NCBI GenBank assembly: GCA_030765045.1
Contig: CM060962.1
Location: 262,951,147 to 263,015,146 of the forward strand
DNA: 64,000 nucleotides
Reading direction: 5' to 3'
From: Tenodera sinensis
Taxonomy: Eukaryota; Arthropoda; Insecta; Mantodea; Mantidae
Shown here piece after piece: positions 36,187-46,952 of the stretch. The notes under the pieces are model-generated. The model ran no database searches. It worked only from the letters and a program-made list of their open reading frames with translations, and was not told where the DNA came from. Both the position numbers and the translations under genes were made by a program. Position 1 is the first letter of the stretch; each line of letters starts with the position of its first letter.

Positions 36187-36820
36187 CCAATCAGCCGCAA
36201 CACACTCAACAGTGTAGCCTTGCATTGTCGTGATGCTTCAATCCAGAAACAAATTATTTAATAAATGTTGGACAGTAAAGTCGTGGTAGAAAAGGAACTC
36301 TCCAGCAACAATGTCCTACCGATCCACCGAAAATACACAGTGTGCGATCACTGGGAATCGAATCTGCCTACTCAAGAATTTGAAGCTCACATGTTACCAT
36401 GTTACCTGTTTCGGTAAAGTGAATTTAACACAATGGAGTCCCTCTAGAACCAACTAATTAATTTAGAATTGCTTTAATTTAATATGATGCTTCAAAATTT
36501 GCAACAGTGAACCACGAAGGCTATTTCTATGTACCAATGCCATGTAGATTTAAAGTCACATAGCATGTTTGCGGCGAGTGTTTTATTTCATCCCTTTCTG
36601 ATATAGGCATTTGCTTAAAAACCGGCAAGAATAAAAGTGGATTTGCGAGAAGAGATTCTTGTGGTGAATAAGATGCTGGACAAAAAATTGACAGCTTAAC
36701 AAACCGTGAAATCCATATGATCGGGTGGTTTTCGTTCGTGTTCAGCCAAAACAGGATAAGCTGACATCCATACGTTACGATTCTTTGTGAAAACAGAAAA
36801 CCCTACTAAAGGAAAAGAGG
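36187..36820. other. Anonymous DNA
   Basis: A weak tRNA-like string (TGGGAATCGAATCTGCC near 36352) is too little to call. Confidence 0.45.
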
Positions 36821-37277
36821 TGAATGTGTTACATTCACATGACATTCTCTACTCACCCTTTTAACAAAATACTCTTAAAGTTTCTTCTTCTATCTACTTC
36901 CCGTTAATACAAACATTTGTAGAAAAGTATTTATTCAATACTTCCTTGTAGGTAATGAGAACAAGGGAACATAGACTTAAGCGATAGCGAAACATTTTAA
37001 GGCCTGGTCACCAAGCGATAGCTTGAAAATTGCGTTCTCTTTGCATGCCCTGGAAAAAAGTAAGAATAGTTATTTCCATTTGAAGAAGGTATAAATATTG
37101 GAAAATTCAAACCAATAATAAGGAATATCTCGCAAATGGGCAGCTCCACAAAAATGCATTGGATATAAAGCTCTAAGCTCTAAGCAGATCAACATTATTT
37201 GTGTAGTAAGATTTGGCGTATCTCTTACAGTTTACCAACTAAACAAAAGTATTCAAAAAGAAAAGAAACTTGGAGAT
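36821..37277 (+). mobile_element. TIR-A 5' half, diverged subtype
   Basis: Body start AATGTGTTACATTCACATGA through TACAGTTTACCAACTAAACA. It carries private changes (AAAAGTATTCAAAAAGAAAA), is interrupted by SINE2, and resumes at about 37640. Confidence 0.7.
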
Positions 37278-37378
37278 TAGTCAGTTCCTGATTCCACCTC
37301 TTAAACATTGCCCACATACGGCTTGTGTGTTTAAAAACACCAGCAGTAAGCTTGTGGGCATAAATAAATTATAAATAA
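37278..37378. repeat. SINE2 tail fragment
   Basis: AGTCAGTTCCTGATTCCACC, ACATACGGCTTGTGTGTTTA, then CAGTAAGCTTGTGGGCATAA. This is the family tail in reverse. It has no tRNA-like part. Confidence 0.75.
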
Positions 37379-37930
37379 TATTTGTACAAATTATCTTATT
37401 GCTTATTTCCTTGTAGGTGCAAGGGAAATATTAGAGTACAGTAAGCTTTGAGCGATAGTCCAATCTTTTAAAACTTTAAATCTTTGCACGATTAACATAT
37501 AAAAATGAACAACGATGTTCCATTTCACTAAAATTTTAAGTTTTCCGAAACTCACACACATAACAAGGAATATCTCCAAAATGGTTCACCCTACAAGAAC
37601 ATTTATTGACACATAAATTGTGTATTTTAGACAGATCAATATTCTTTGCATAGTAAGACTTGGCGTATCTCTTACAGTTTACCAACTAAGAAAAAGTATT
37701 CAAAAAGAAAAGAATCTTAGAGATTATTCACAAAGAATTATAAATAGGCAGTTTATTTATAATGAAAATATTTTAAACATACGGCATTTTAATGAAAATA
37801 GAACTACGTTTGACAAAATCAACATTTTCAAAAATTTTCCATGTAAAGGGTAGTATGAGGTTAGAGGATTTTCTTCGAGATCTTCGTGCAGAATTCTTGG
37901 AAGACGCACACACACTTACACACGTACACA

Positions 37931-37997
<67 letters not shown>

Positions 37998-38172
37998 ACA
38001 CACGTACACACTCACACATATAACATACACACACAAACTAGGTCATTTTTTCTAGTTTCTTCTTCCTTTTTGGATTCAGGAAGTCTCAAAGCCTGTATTT
38101 CTAATGGAATTTCGATATCGAATGTTTAGTTGGAATGCCACACAGTGTACGTGGTACAGAAAGTAAAAACAC
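37379..38172 (+). mobile_element. TIR-A copy, partial
   Basis: Starts mid-body (TTGTACAAATTATCTTATTG), passes GGAATATCTCCAAAATGGTT and the private segment shared with 37195-37275, then a CA array (37906-38035). It ends in GTGGTACAGAAAGTAAAA. Confidence 0.75.
37906..38035. repeat. (CA)n microsatellite inside TIR-A
   Basis: A CA array flanked on both sides by the same ACTTACACACGTACACACTC unit, so the array end itself is duplicated. Confidence 0.93.
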
Positions 38173-38342
38173 ATGAAACTTAACATAAAATCAGTTGTTT
38201 AAGAAAAATTGTTTTTACTTTCTCTACTGGTAAGTAGGGGAAGTATTGCATTCCACCCAAACATTCGATGTCGAGATTTCACCGGAAATATATGTTTTGA
38301 GACCCCCTGCATCCAAAAACAGCATTTTTGGAAAAAAGGTCC

Positions 38343-38380
38343 GTGTGTGTGTGTATGTGTGTGTGTGTGTGTGCGCGCGC

Positions 38381-38430
<50 letters not shown>

Positions 38431-38447
38431 ATGTCTGTGTGTGTCTG
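38343..38447. repeat. (TG)n-(CG)n array inside TIR-A
   Basis: TG repeats with a GCGCGCGCGCG core at about 38372-38383. Arg-Ala and Cys-Val ORFs over it are artefacts. Confidence 0.95.
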
Positions 38448-39007
38448 TCAGTCTGTGGACAGCATAAGTCAAAAACAAAAAGTCGGTCAAAAACCAAAGT
38501 TAGTATTTAAGTTTAATGTCTTTCAAGGATGCGACACGAAGCTTTTGAAGAAAATAACCCCACCTAAACTACCGTTTACATGGAAAATTTTTCTAAAATT
38601 TTGATTTTCTTGAAAATGACTGTAATGATTTTGGTTAAAATGTCATATGTTTGAGATATTTTAATGAGAAATTAAATATATATTTTCAATTTTCTGGCTA
38701 TAGCCCCTGTAGTCGTATTTACCCTTGAAGACTTTTGTACAACTGGTAAACCGTTAGAGATAGACCAAATCATACTGTACAAAAATGTAGATCTCACTAA
38801 AATACATAATTTATGTCTCAATAGATTTTGTTGTAGGGTGAACCATTTCGGAGATATTCCTTGTTATGTGTGTGAAATGGAACATCGTTGTTCATTTTTT
38901 ATATGTTAAGCGTGCAAAGATTTAAAGTTTTAAAAGATTTGACTATCGCTCAAAGCCTACTGCATTCTAATATTCTCCTTGCACCCACAGGGAAATAAGC
39001 AACAAGA

Positions 39008-39391
39008 TAATTTGTATAAATATTATTTATAATTTATTTATGCCAACAAGCTTACTGCTGGTGCTTTTAAACACACAAGCCGTGTGTGGGCAATTTTTAA
39101 GAGGTGGAGTCAGGAACTGAATAATTCAATGCCGTAGCCGGGATTTGAACCACGAATCTTCCGCTTATCGAGGGGCTGCTCTAACCACTAATCTCTGTTG
39201 TGAGATTCCCTTGTGGTCTAAGCGGGAAAAAAGTACGAATCAGCTGGGGAATTTAATGTCGTACTGGAAAGTTAGCCATGGTAGCTTAGTGGTTAGAGCA
39301 GCCGCTCGATAAGCGGAAAATCCGTAGTTCAAATCCCGGTTGTGGCATAGAATTTTTCAGTTCCTTATTCCACCTCTTAATTTGTACAAAT
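39008..39391. mobile_element. SINE2 palindromic copy with ~14-bp target duplication
   Basis: The element at 39022-39377 is flanked by TAATTTGTATAAAT (39008-39021) and TAATTTGTACAAAT (39378-39391), one mismatch. It has the family tail, then a reverse tRNA-like unit (CCGGGATTTGAACCACGAAT at about 39140). An inverted second unit follows (ATGGTAGCTTAGTGGTTAGA, CGATAAGCGG, GTTCAAATCCCGG). The second unit folds as a tRNA with a 7-nt loop TCGATAA (GAT anticodon position, Ile-like), though its T stem is poor. It is a retroposon, not a tRNA gene. Confidence 0.85.
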
Positions 39392-39755
39392 GCTTATCTT
39401 AACACGAATAAGATTAGGAATAAGAGTTTGTAAGAATGGTTAGTACAAGAGTAGAGAAAGTCATGTGAGTGCAACACAACAGATTCTTTGGTTTTATAAC
39501 AGCATCACAATGTTCATTTTCATTTCGAGTAATTGTTCGTTCATTAAATGGTGGCAGCAACTCTCTGTCATATAGTACCAGAGTCGATGCCATAATATTC
39601 TAAGATAGTGGTTGCGTTCCCTATGTATAGTACAACAGCTATTATCCAGCAATCAGGTGAGCCATTGCAAAACGCTTAAGTAAAGTTCTCTTTCACATTT
39701 TTGATTTACCTATCGCTAATAATGGCTTTTAAAGCCGGTATGATATTTCACTCTA

Positions 39756-40075
39756 ACATTCATAATCGAAATTTCATCGGAGATACATGTTCTGAATTTT
39801 TCTCAACAATGGAATTTTTTAGAAAAATCCCATACTTTCTATTTGCATGACTTCCTTTCCTGCGAAGCACTATTACGAAATACTATTATTATATGTACGT
39901 ATGCACTTTTGTTAATGGCGATAATCATCACTTGAAAAAAGGTATAAGCATTCGAGAATTTAAACGCAAAACAAGGAATGCTTCGGAAATGGTTAACGCA
40001 CAAATATTTTATTTTACATACATTGTGTGCCAATTATATAGAAACTCATTCAGAACGAGGAGTGCTTAAAAATAA
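39756..40075 (+). repeat. TIR-A fragment with inverted left end remnant
   Basis: ATTCATAATCGAAATTTCAT resembles the reverse right end and leads into TTTGCATGACTTCCTTTCCT (body start) and CAAGGAATGCTTCGGAAATG. The copy then stops. Confidence 0.55.
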
Positions 40076-41159
40076 AATATAAATCTTTATAAATATAGGT
40101 ATAGATAAGGTAAATAACTATCTCATTAACAGCTTTAGTTGTATACTCAAGAATGGAGGTAATCCAACTAAGGATAATAAGGAAGTATATATACTTCTAC
40201 TTTCTTAATTATACAGTAATTTGAATTTAAAGAATTAAGTTATATAAAAATTATAAAATTGTTGAAATTACATCACATATATCAAATAATCAACAATTTT
40301 ATTAACACCCCAGTGAATACATAGCAGCACTTACAGATTGTCTTTGTCATCCTGGAATTGAAATTAGTATCTGACAAACCGGTCATTTACACCAGAAAAT
40401 TTCATTCCTAAAAAAGCTGCTCAAAGCAAAAATGGAATAAAACTCACGCAGAATGCAACTATGGCTTGAACACGTGGAAGCATCTTTGAGTAGCAGTAAT
40501 ACCAATTTTCAGAGGAAATCTTCTCCAAAAACACAAACCAAAATTTACCAACCTACTCTAAAATGAATACTGTGCGATACTGAAGAATTCACAGTACAAA
40601 AGGATAGATGTAGTGCCATTTAAAAAAAAAAAAAAAAAAAAGATAAAATATATTTCAAATACATATCGAAATGCCAATTAACAAGATGCAGAAGAAACTA
40701 AAATAACAATTTGTGAATCAAGTACGCAAACTAAGGTTCTATAGTTCCAAAAGCCCCGTTCCGACCTGCAGTGTCAGAATACAATAATTATATACATTAT
40801 GCACAATGTGTGATACTACATGCAGTATGTAAAATGTCTCTTCATTCGTTTGAAAGCCCTGTTGTGACGGTGCGTAGATGGGAAATAGAGTTGCAAACGA
40901 AATGGCCAGAGAAAGTCTGTATTTTGTAGTATTAGAGTTTGTGGACAGGAATATAACTCCAAGTTCCAAACGCCGTGCAGTCAGTTTTTGTAGTCTTGTT
41001 TTTAAGAATTGCATTAGACAATGAAATAATGCCCGCCTGCAAGCAATTTCGTAGATAATCGTGCATGACCTTTGTATTCGCTTGGAGAAATGTCAACAAA
41101 GGCATCATAACGTTACCGGGATGCCTGCTTTGTTCAGTATAAACAGGTCTCAATATTCC
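40076..41159. other. Anonymous DNA
   Basis: An A run at 40621-40641; minus-strand ORFs (40739-41014, 40932-41153) lack domains. Confidence 0.45.
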
Positions 41160-41760
41160 CTCAGAATAGCTTTACTGTAATCTTTCTGAAACCCTTTTGT
41201 GAACATATAGAAGGGAAGATAGAGATAGAGAGAGAGACAGGCACTGTAACGCAATGTGTTCCAGCCGAGCTGTTCGCCAATGAGCAGTGGCGTACTCGCC
41301 AACTTGCGTGAGTAAAACTGCAACCTGCAGCACAGTTCTGCTGTGGAGTAAGTTGCCTTCATGGCGGAGACCTACAAAGGGAATGATTGGGGTTGCTGAC
41401 CTTTGCCCAAAGAGTATGTCCTATCATCCTTAGCCGCCACACCCTCTACAGCTGTGCTCCGCGCAATGCTGCTGTGTACTCGCGTGCACCCATACTCAAA
41501 TTCGTGGATTTGGAACAGCTTGATGTAATGGAACGCTCGGGGACCGCTGGTTGACAGAAGGAACTCCGTGGATGTTTTCTTTTACTTTTTGTTGTACAGT
41601 AACCATATCGATGGACACCCATACACTTCCCTCCACCAAACAGCACCTAAAAGTGTTCCGTTACAGTGTCTCTGTCTCCCTCTTTTCCCCTTTTCATATG
41701 TTTACATTGTTCCAGTTTGAGGCAGATTATAGAATATCTTCTGTCATACAAAGAATTTCG
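41160..41760. repeat. Possible foldback element with ~140-bp inverted arms
   Basis: GAACATATAGAAGGGAAGAT and GACAGGCACTGTAACG on the left (41204-41255) match the complement of CGTTACAGTGTCTCTGTCTC and CCTTTTCATATGTTTAC on the right (41658-41705). The match continues more weakly outward. About 310 bp lies between. No ORF with a domain. Confidence 0.5.
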
Positions 41761-42990
41761 ATTCACCAGTAGATGACGATGAACCATGCAGTGATATCAA
41801 GCGGGGCTTCCATGAATTCCTTTTCTCGGGTTCCTAACATAGTTCACATGTCTGAGCGTTGCGATACTCCAATCTCCCCCATCAAAATCTAGAGATGGGG
41901 AAGGTGGTTTTACAAAAGCGGGGGAGTTGTATAATAATACGTCTTGGGGGTTGCACGGGGTAGACCCCCCTGAAATTAATTTCATCGCGTTCCCATCCTT
42001 TGAATTAGTTCTGACAATTCCCCAATAATACTGCAAGCAAAGCCGTCATATATGAAGTTGAAATATTTCTGTTCATCACAATACATCCAGGCTTGGGCAT
42101 GTTTATTATATATGAATGGAAGGGACTTGTGCAATGAATGAGGTTTGCGTTTACGACTCTTGTTACTTTTATCTTTTACTTTCAACCGGGAATCCATATA
42201 AAACTGCACACCTTTTAAGTCCTATAGATCTCTTCTGGGAAGTAATAAAAAATATTAACATTCAGCTTTATTATCTCTGTGGCACTAGAACAAACTCACA
42301 CAATTTATTCAGTTATTTACTTAGAAATGTGACTCATAAATGAGCTAGAATACAGACACAGAACAAAAATAACTTTAGTGGTTTTAAACAAATTTTAACA
42401 ATATTACAATAAAGAATATTATAATGGCTACAAAAATTAAATTTAAAAAAAAATTGTATCAATGATTACCAAACATATGCAATAATAAAGGTTATCATAA
42501 TAAAAAGCAAATAATTTGTAAAAATAACATTACAGTCTTATTTGAAAATACTCTTGTCAAGCAATAATTTGTATTGTAGCTATATTAAGCCCAATATGGT
42601 CAATTGTTCTTGGGTCGACTTGACATCAATGACGAATGGCTCCTGCATACTAATAAACTGCCAAAAGCTAACACAAAAATATCTCTTGGTAGACTAGAAA
42701 ACAGCGAGACAAATCACTAGAGGCTTTTTATAGTCGAGTGGGCCTGATGTCAGTCCATCATGAAGTAAATGAATATTTTGTAGCCTAAAGTCTCTTATAG
42801 GAACTCTTTGTGTGGGAGGTTTAATGAATAATCATCATTTTTGAAAAGGAACTTAATGTCGTTTCATATAGCTTTATTGGAATTCAAACCATTGGATTTA
42901 CTAACTCTTTACACAAACAATTGCAAATTAACAAGAAAACTTCAAGGCATATTTACTACCGAAAAAAAGTTAATTTACAGTCACGCTCCA
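41761..42990. other. Anonymous DNA
   Basis: No recognised feature. The part just before 43000 may be 3' flank of the transposase relic. Confidence 0.45.
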
Positions 42991-42999
42991 GAATAAACT

Positions 43000-44290
43000 G
43001 AGTTCAAAGGCACTTGATTAATGAAGGAATTGTTCAAATTGTAGCCCTCTATCGTTAATACACCATTAAGTACGCTGTTGCACAGGAGTTCATGTGTGCT
43101 GCAATATGTGTGGTATGACACACCTGCCGGCTTCCCTGATCAACAACGGGAATTCATTTGGGTTCTGTGGTTCTTCTGCATCAACCCTTTCCTTTAAATA
43201 GTCCCACAGGACTACCATGGAGTGAGATCTGGAGATCTAGCCGATCAAGTGGTAGGGCCTTCTCGCCTACTCCAGTTTTTGGACATACTCTGGGTAAGTA
43301 ATCCCGTATAATTATGGAGCAATCTGGGGCGTTCTATCTTGCTGAAACCACATTCTCAGCCGTTTCATCTCCTGTTTCTAGTAATAGCGACAGCTCTAGT
43401 CAAAGAAATTAAAGATATTAAGGTCCTTTGAGGCTATCTTCGAAAAAATAGGGTCCTATTATTCTTAAATTCAAATACTGAAGATTTTAAATACACAAGC
43501 CGTGTGCTGGCATAGTATATTAAGGGTGGAATCAGGACTGAAAAAATCAATGGCACAGCCAAAATTTGAGCCACAGATCTTCCGCTTTATTTGCTGCTGC
43601 TCTAACCACTGAGCTACCATGGTTAACTTGCCAGCATGGCATTAAATTCTCCAACTGATTCACATTCTTTCCCGGTAGACCTATGGCCAATTTCACATTA
43701 CCCCAAGAGCGACTTACAATCTTAAGTAATTATATTTTTTCCCGTGTTATTAGATAAGGCAGCCCCTTAAATGTAGATTTTGTTCTTAAACTCAAATGTT
43801 GAAGAATGGTTGATCGCCTAGGAGTCGACACAACAAGTTCACACTCCATTCCACCTGAAACAGCCTTTCTCACCCAGTGTAGGTTGTTTATACTCCTGTA
43901 GTGTGTACATTTCCGTTATTATGGGACGTGGCTTCGCCATCAAGGGAGATGTTTAAGAATCCCGTGTCAGTTTCCACATATTACAATTACCATTGCAAAA
44001 ATGCCACTCGCACATGATGGTTGTATTCATACAGAGCCTGGTGCAGCTGTAGGTAGTGGTGATGAACTTTATTGAAGTGCAATATTCCCTACACTGATGG
44101 CTAACCAATAATCCGACCTCGTGCTATGGCCCTAGAACTGACATGCAGGTTATTTTCAATTGACTACAATACACTGTTTCTGCATTATCTCCAAAAATTA
44201 CTGCAACTCCCCGAGCAGCAGGCGCCTTTCAACTCTTGGAAACGTTGATGATTTTCTTCCTGAAAATCGTACTTGCACTGAATTACTTCT
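43000..44290 (-). pseudogene. Mariner/Tc1-type DDE transposase pseudogene
   Basis: The minus strand, in several frames and with stops, reads in order: SSRAIARGRIIG (helix-turn-helix region, about 44140); HHHYLQLHQAL (44035-44070); GFLNISLDGEATSHNNG (first catalytic Asp region, about 43925-43960); VEWSVNLLCRLLGDQPF; WFQQDRTPQIAP (second Asp region, 43315-43350); ARSPDLTPW (43219-43245) followed by VLWDYLKERVDAEEPQNPNE; and CINDRGLQFEQFLH near the C-terminus (43018-43060). The motif order matches insect mariner/Tc1-like transposases of about 340-370 residues. It has many frameshifts and stops, so it is long dead. A SINE2 splits it at 43481-43745. Identified by motif memory, not by search. Confidence 0.8.
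43481..43745 (-). repeat. SINE2 inserted in transposase pseudogene
   Basis: Tail TTTTAAATACACAAGCCGTG, reverse tRNA-like unit AGCCAAAATTTGAGCCACAG and CTGCTCTAACCACTGAGCTA, then the extension ending ACCCCAAGAGCGACTTACAA. Single unit, not palindromic. Confidence 0.8.
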
Positions 44291-44634
44291 TGATTCATTA
44301 TTGAGCTACAGCTTGTCCACATATTCGTGCCTTAGAAACAACTGAAGAAAGAATGTGTAGAAGTATTCTAAAGAATATAGTAGGTTGCGACATGCCAGTT
44401 TCAACTAAGGTGCCTTGACACCTCTCATTTTGAAATATGCACAACTTGGTTGAGTGGGCATTTAATGCTGATATTAGAAATATAATTCAGTCAATGAATT
44501 TTCTTGTGTGTTCAGATGCAGGTGCCACAAAAATGCATCAACATTGTGATCTGTTTAATGCAATTTATTTTTAGTTCACATAAAATAGATACTTTGTTTT
44601 CTAGCCATTGGGCGAAAGTAGCAAAATGGAGGAT
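44291..44634. other. Anonymous DNA, possible transposon 5' flank
   Basis: Upstream (minus sense) of the transposase relic; may hold its terminal repeat (TTTTGAAATATGCACAACTT near 44429). Not established. Confidence 0.35.
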
Positions 44635-44675
44635 AAAAAAATCGGATGTGTTGCACTCACATGATTTTCTCTACT

Positions 44676-45050
44676 CTTGTACTAATTGTAAATGTAAACC
44701 CCGCGCGACAGCCCACGAAGGGCCAAGGCCTACCGCCCAGCCGCTGCGTCCCTCACCTGTGCCCACTACAGGCGTCATTGGTGAGGTGCAGTACTGGAGG
44801 GTGGGACGTGGTCAGCGCCCCGAGCCCTCCCGGCCAGTTATGCGGTCTTCTCGACCTGGGGCCGCTGCTTCTCCATCAAGTAGCTCCTCAATTGGTCCCC
44901 CCGGGACCTAACGAGGCTGAGTGCACCCCGTGCCAGACCTCCCAGAGGGGATAAAATCCCCATGCTGGTACCGGGGATCGAACCCGGGTCCTCCGCGCCA
45001 CAGACAAGCGCGCTGCCAGCTGCGCTACGGAGGCGGCCCTTGTACTAATT
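44676..45050 (-). mobile_element. SINE1 full copy with 12-bp target duplication
   Basis: The 351-bp element (44688-45038) lies between CTTGTACTAATT at 44676-44687 and the same string at 45039-45050. The host is TIR-A body (CTCTTGTACTAACC in other copies), so the insertion site is verifiable. Least decayed SINE1 head here: on the minus strand CCTCCGTAGCGCAGCTGG (A box) and GGGTTCGATCCCCGG (B box). Confidence 0.96.
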
Positions 45051-45441
45051 ATTCTTAAAAATTCTTATTGCTTTATCTTCTTCATGTTAGTTGAAATAAG
45101 CATTTGCTGAAATTACCTTATTGCTGATTTTCTCGTAGGTACAAGGAGAATATGGGAATGCAGTAGCCTTTGAGCGATAGTAATTTTAAGGCTTTGAAAT
45201 GCCGTTCTCTTTGCGCGGCCAAGAGATAAAAAAGTGAATGACGACCTTCCACTCGAGAAAAAGTTTAAGTGCTGCAAAACTCAGACAAATAACAGGGAAC
45301 AGGCCTATAAGGTCTATAGCCAGAAAATTCGAAACATACAGTTCATTTTCCATCAGAATATCTTAAATCCATGGCATTTTAATCAAAACCGCTAGAGCCA
45401 TTCTTGAGAAAATTAGCAATTTTTCCACTAAAAGGTTATTT

Positions 45442-45542
45442 ATATATTACAGGGATGCGATATGAAGATTTTTAAGAAAATTACCCAGTCCTAAACTGGG
45501 TAATTTTCTTAAAAATCTTCACATCGCATCCCTGTAATATAT
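45442..45542. repeat. 101-bp near-perfect palindrome
   Basis: 48-bp arms with one mismatch around a 5-nt spacer (CCTAA). The right arm is normal TIR-A body sequence (TTTTCTTAAAAATCTTCACA); the left arm is its inverted copy. Confidence 0.95.
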
Positions 45543-45820
45543 TAAAATTAAATACCCACTTAAATTTTAAGTGACTTTTCAGTTTTGAGCTATGCTGTTT
45601 ACAGACACACACACATACACACAAACACACATACACACACACACTCACACACATACACAGACATACACACATAAACACCCACACACAGGCAAACACACGG
45701 ACCTTTTTCTAAAACTGCTGTTTTGTATTCATGGGGTCTAAAAACATATATGACCGTTGAAATCTCAACATCGAATACAACGCTTTCCCTACTCTCTATA
45801 CATAGTAGAGAAAGTAAAAC

Positions 45821-46697
45821 TGTGACCCATTTTCGCACAATAGAACCCGTATCAACAGAGCACCGCTCTGACCAACACGCAATGACTTCTCTCGATCATC
45901 ACAAACTTATAGCCTTTTAAACTCCAACTCACTTCGTAGCGTTACTATTTTAGTGCGTTATTACCCATTAGTGTAATTTTTTTTCTTTTGGCGTTTTATT
46001 TTCATTAATAATATGGCTTAAGCTCTTGGGCTATTTGTGCAAGCTGAGTGCTGTGGTTTATACCACAATTATTGAATTATGATCTTATTGAATGTTTGTT
46101 CATGTGACTGCAGATTCCATTATGTATGTAGGTGTGCATTTCATTCGTCGTAACCTATTACTTTCAGTTTGTTGAAGAGGTAAGTGGTAAATTTCTAAAA
46201 GTCAGCGATGTGAAAAGAAATCAGAATAACAGTATAATACCAGATGACAAAGGCGATAAGAATAATGAAGAGGCAACTACAAAAAGGGAGACGATCAAAA
46301 CCGCGTCAACTTTATTACAAAAGTAAAAAGGGTATTTTAAAGAGTTTCTCCTATGACACACGGCCAGAGACCAAGTCAGGAGATACTCGAAATGTATCAT
46401 TTCAATTTTAATTTCATTGGGCATGGATCCACCATTTGTTTTAACTCAGTTTGAAGATGTGTCCATTATTATAGACACTGTTCAAAAGAAGTTTTTAGGA
46501 CGGAGAATTTGTATGACAGTATATGTAAAAATATTTATAAATTGTGTAGAAACCTAATGAACTTATCAGTGCAAGAGTACGACATTTCTCGAATGGCTTT
46601 ATATCGCGAACACCTTTTGCCCCTTAAATCACTTTCATGAGTTGTTTAGCCGTCTTCTATGTACGCAGGGCACAAGCAGTAATATACATGGAATTTC
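45821..46697. other. Anonymous DNA
   Basis: A 64-codon ORF at 46132-46326 is unrecognised. A splice-like pair (TTACTTTCAG and AGAGGTAAGTGG) surrounds 12 bp inside it and is probably chance. Confidence 0.4.
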
Positions 46698-46952
46698 TGA
46701 TTTTCTGTAGGGGCATTTATAGGGCGTGTCTTCTGATGTGGCTGTCCACCAGTTTGAAAGAGGACACGTAAGCTCCCCTCCCTTCCAGTTGAGGGAGTTG
46801 GCTACACTTATTCGTAATTATCCAACGAATTGACAACACTAGCATAGGTGTGCTCAATTGATTCAATACAGAACACAAGATGACAGTATCAGCGAAGAAA
46901 GTGAAAGTATGACGTCATAAGGTACCCTACAAACGGTAAGGAATGAGATGTC
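46698..46952 (+). repeat. Repeat C, copy 2
   Basis: Same orientation and length as 35933-36186, with roughly 80 percent identity by eye. Shared landmarks: AGGGCGTGT(C/T)TTCTGAT, CCCCTCCCTTCCAGTTGAGG, and TACAAACGGTAAGGAA near the right side. Confidence 0.8.

Larger units (their letters stand above)
38213..39488 (-). mobile_element. TIR-A copy, reverse, with SINE2 insert
   Basis: The terminus TTTTACTTTCTCTACT lies at 38213-38228. Then come the ~100-bp end, a TG/CG array, and the full reverse body, split by SINE2 at 39022-39377. It ends at GTAGAGAAAGTCATGTGAG and CAACACAACAGATT. The second inverted end is missing. Confidence 0.88.
44635..45815 (+). mobile_element. TIR-A copy with SINE1 insert and internal palindrome
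   Basis: The body start CGGATGTGTTGCACTCACAT is split by SINE1 at 44688-45038 and resumes. It has the normal blocks, a large inverted duplication at 45442-45542, a short CA array (45604-45695), and ends in TAGTAGAGAAAGTAAAAC near 45820. The inverted left end is missing. Confidence 0.85.

Noticed and set aside
46166..46186. Possible 12-bp micro-exon between TTACTTTCAG and AGAGGTAAGTGG
   Set aside because: Both splice-like strings are good matches, but no neighbouring exons or coding frame support them; expected by chance in 64 kb.
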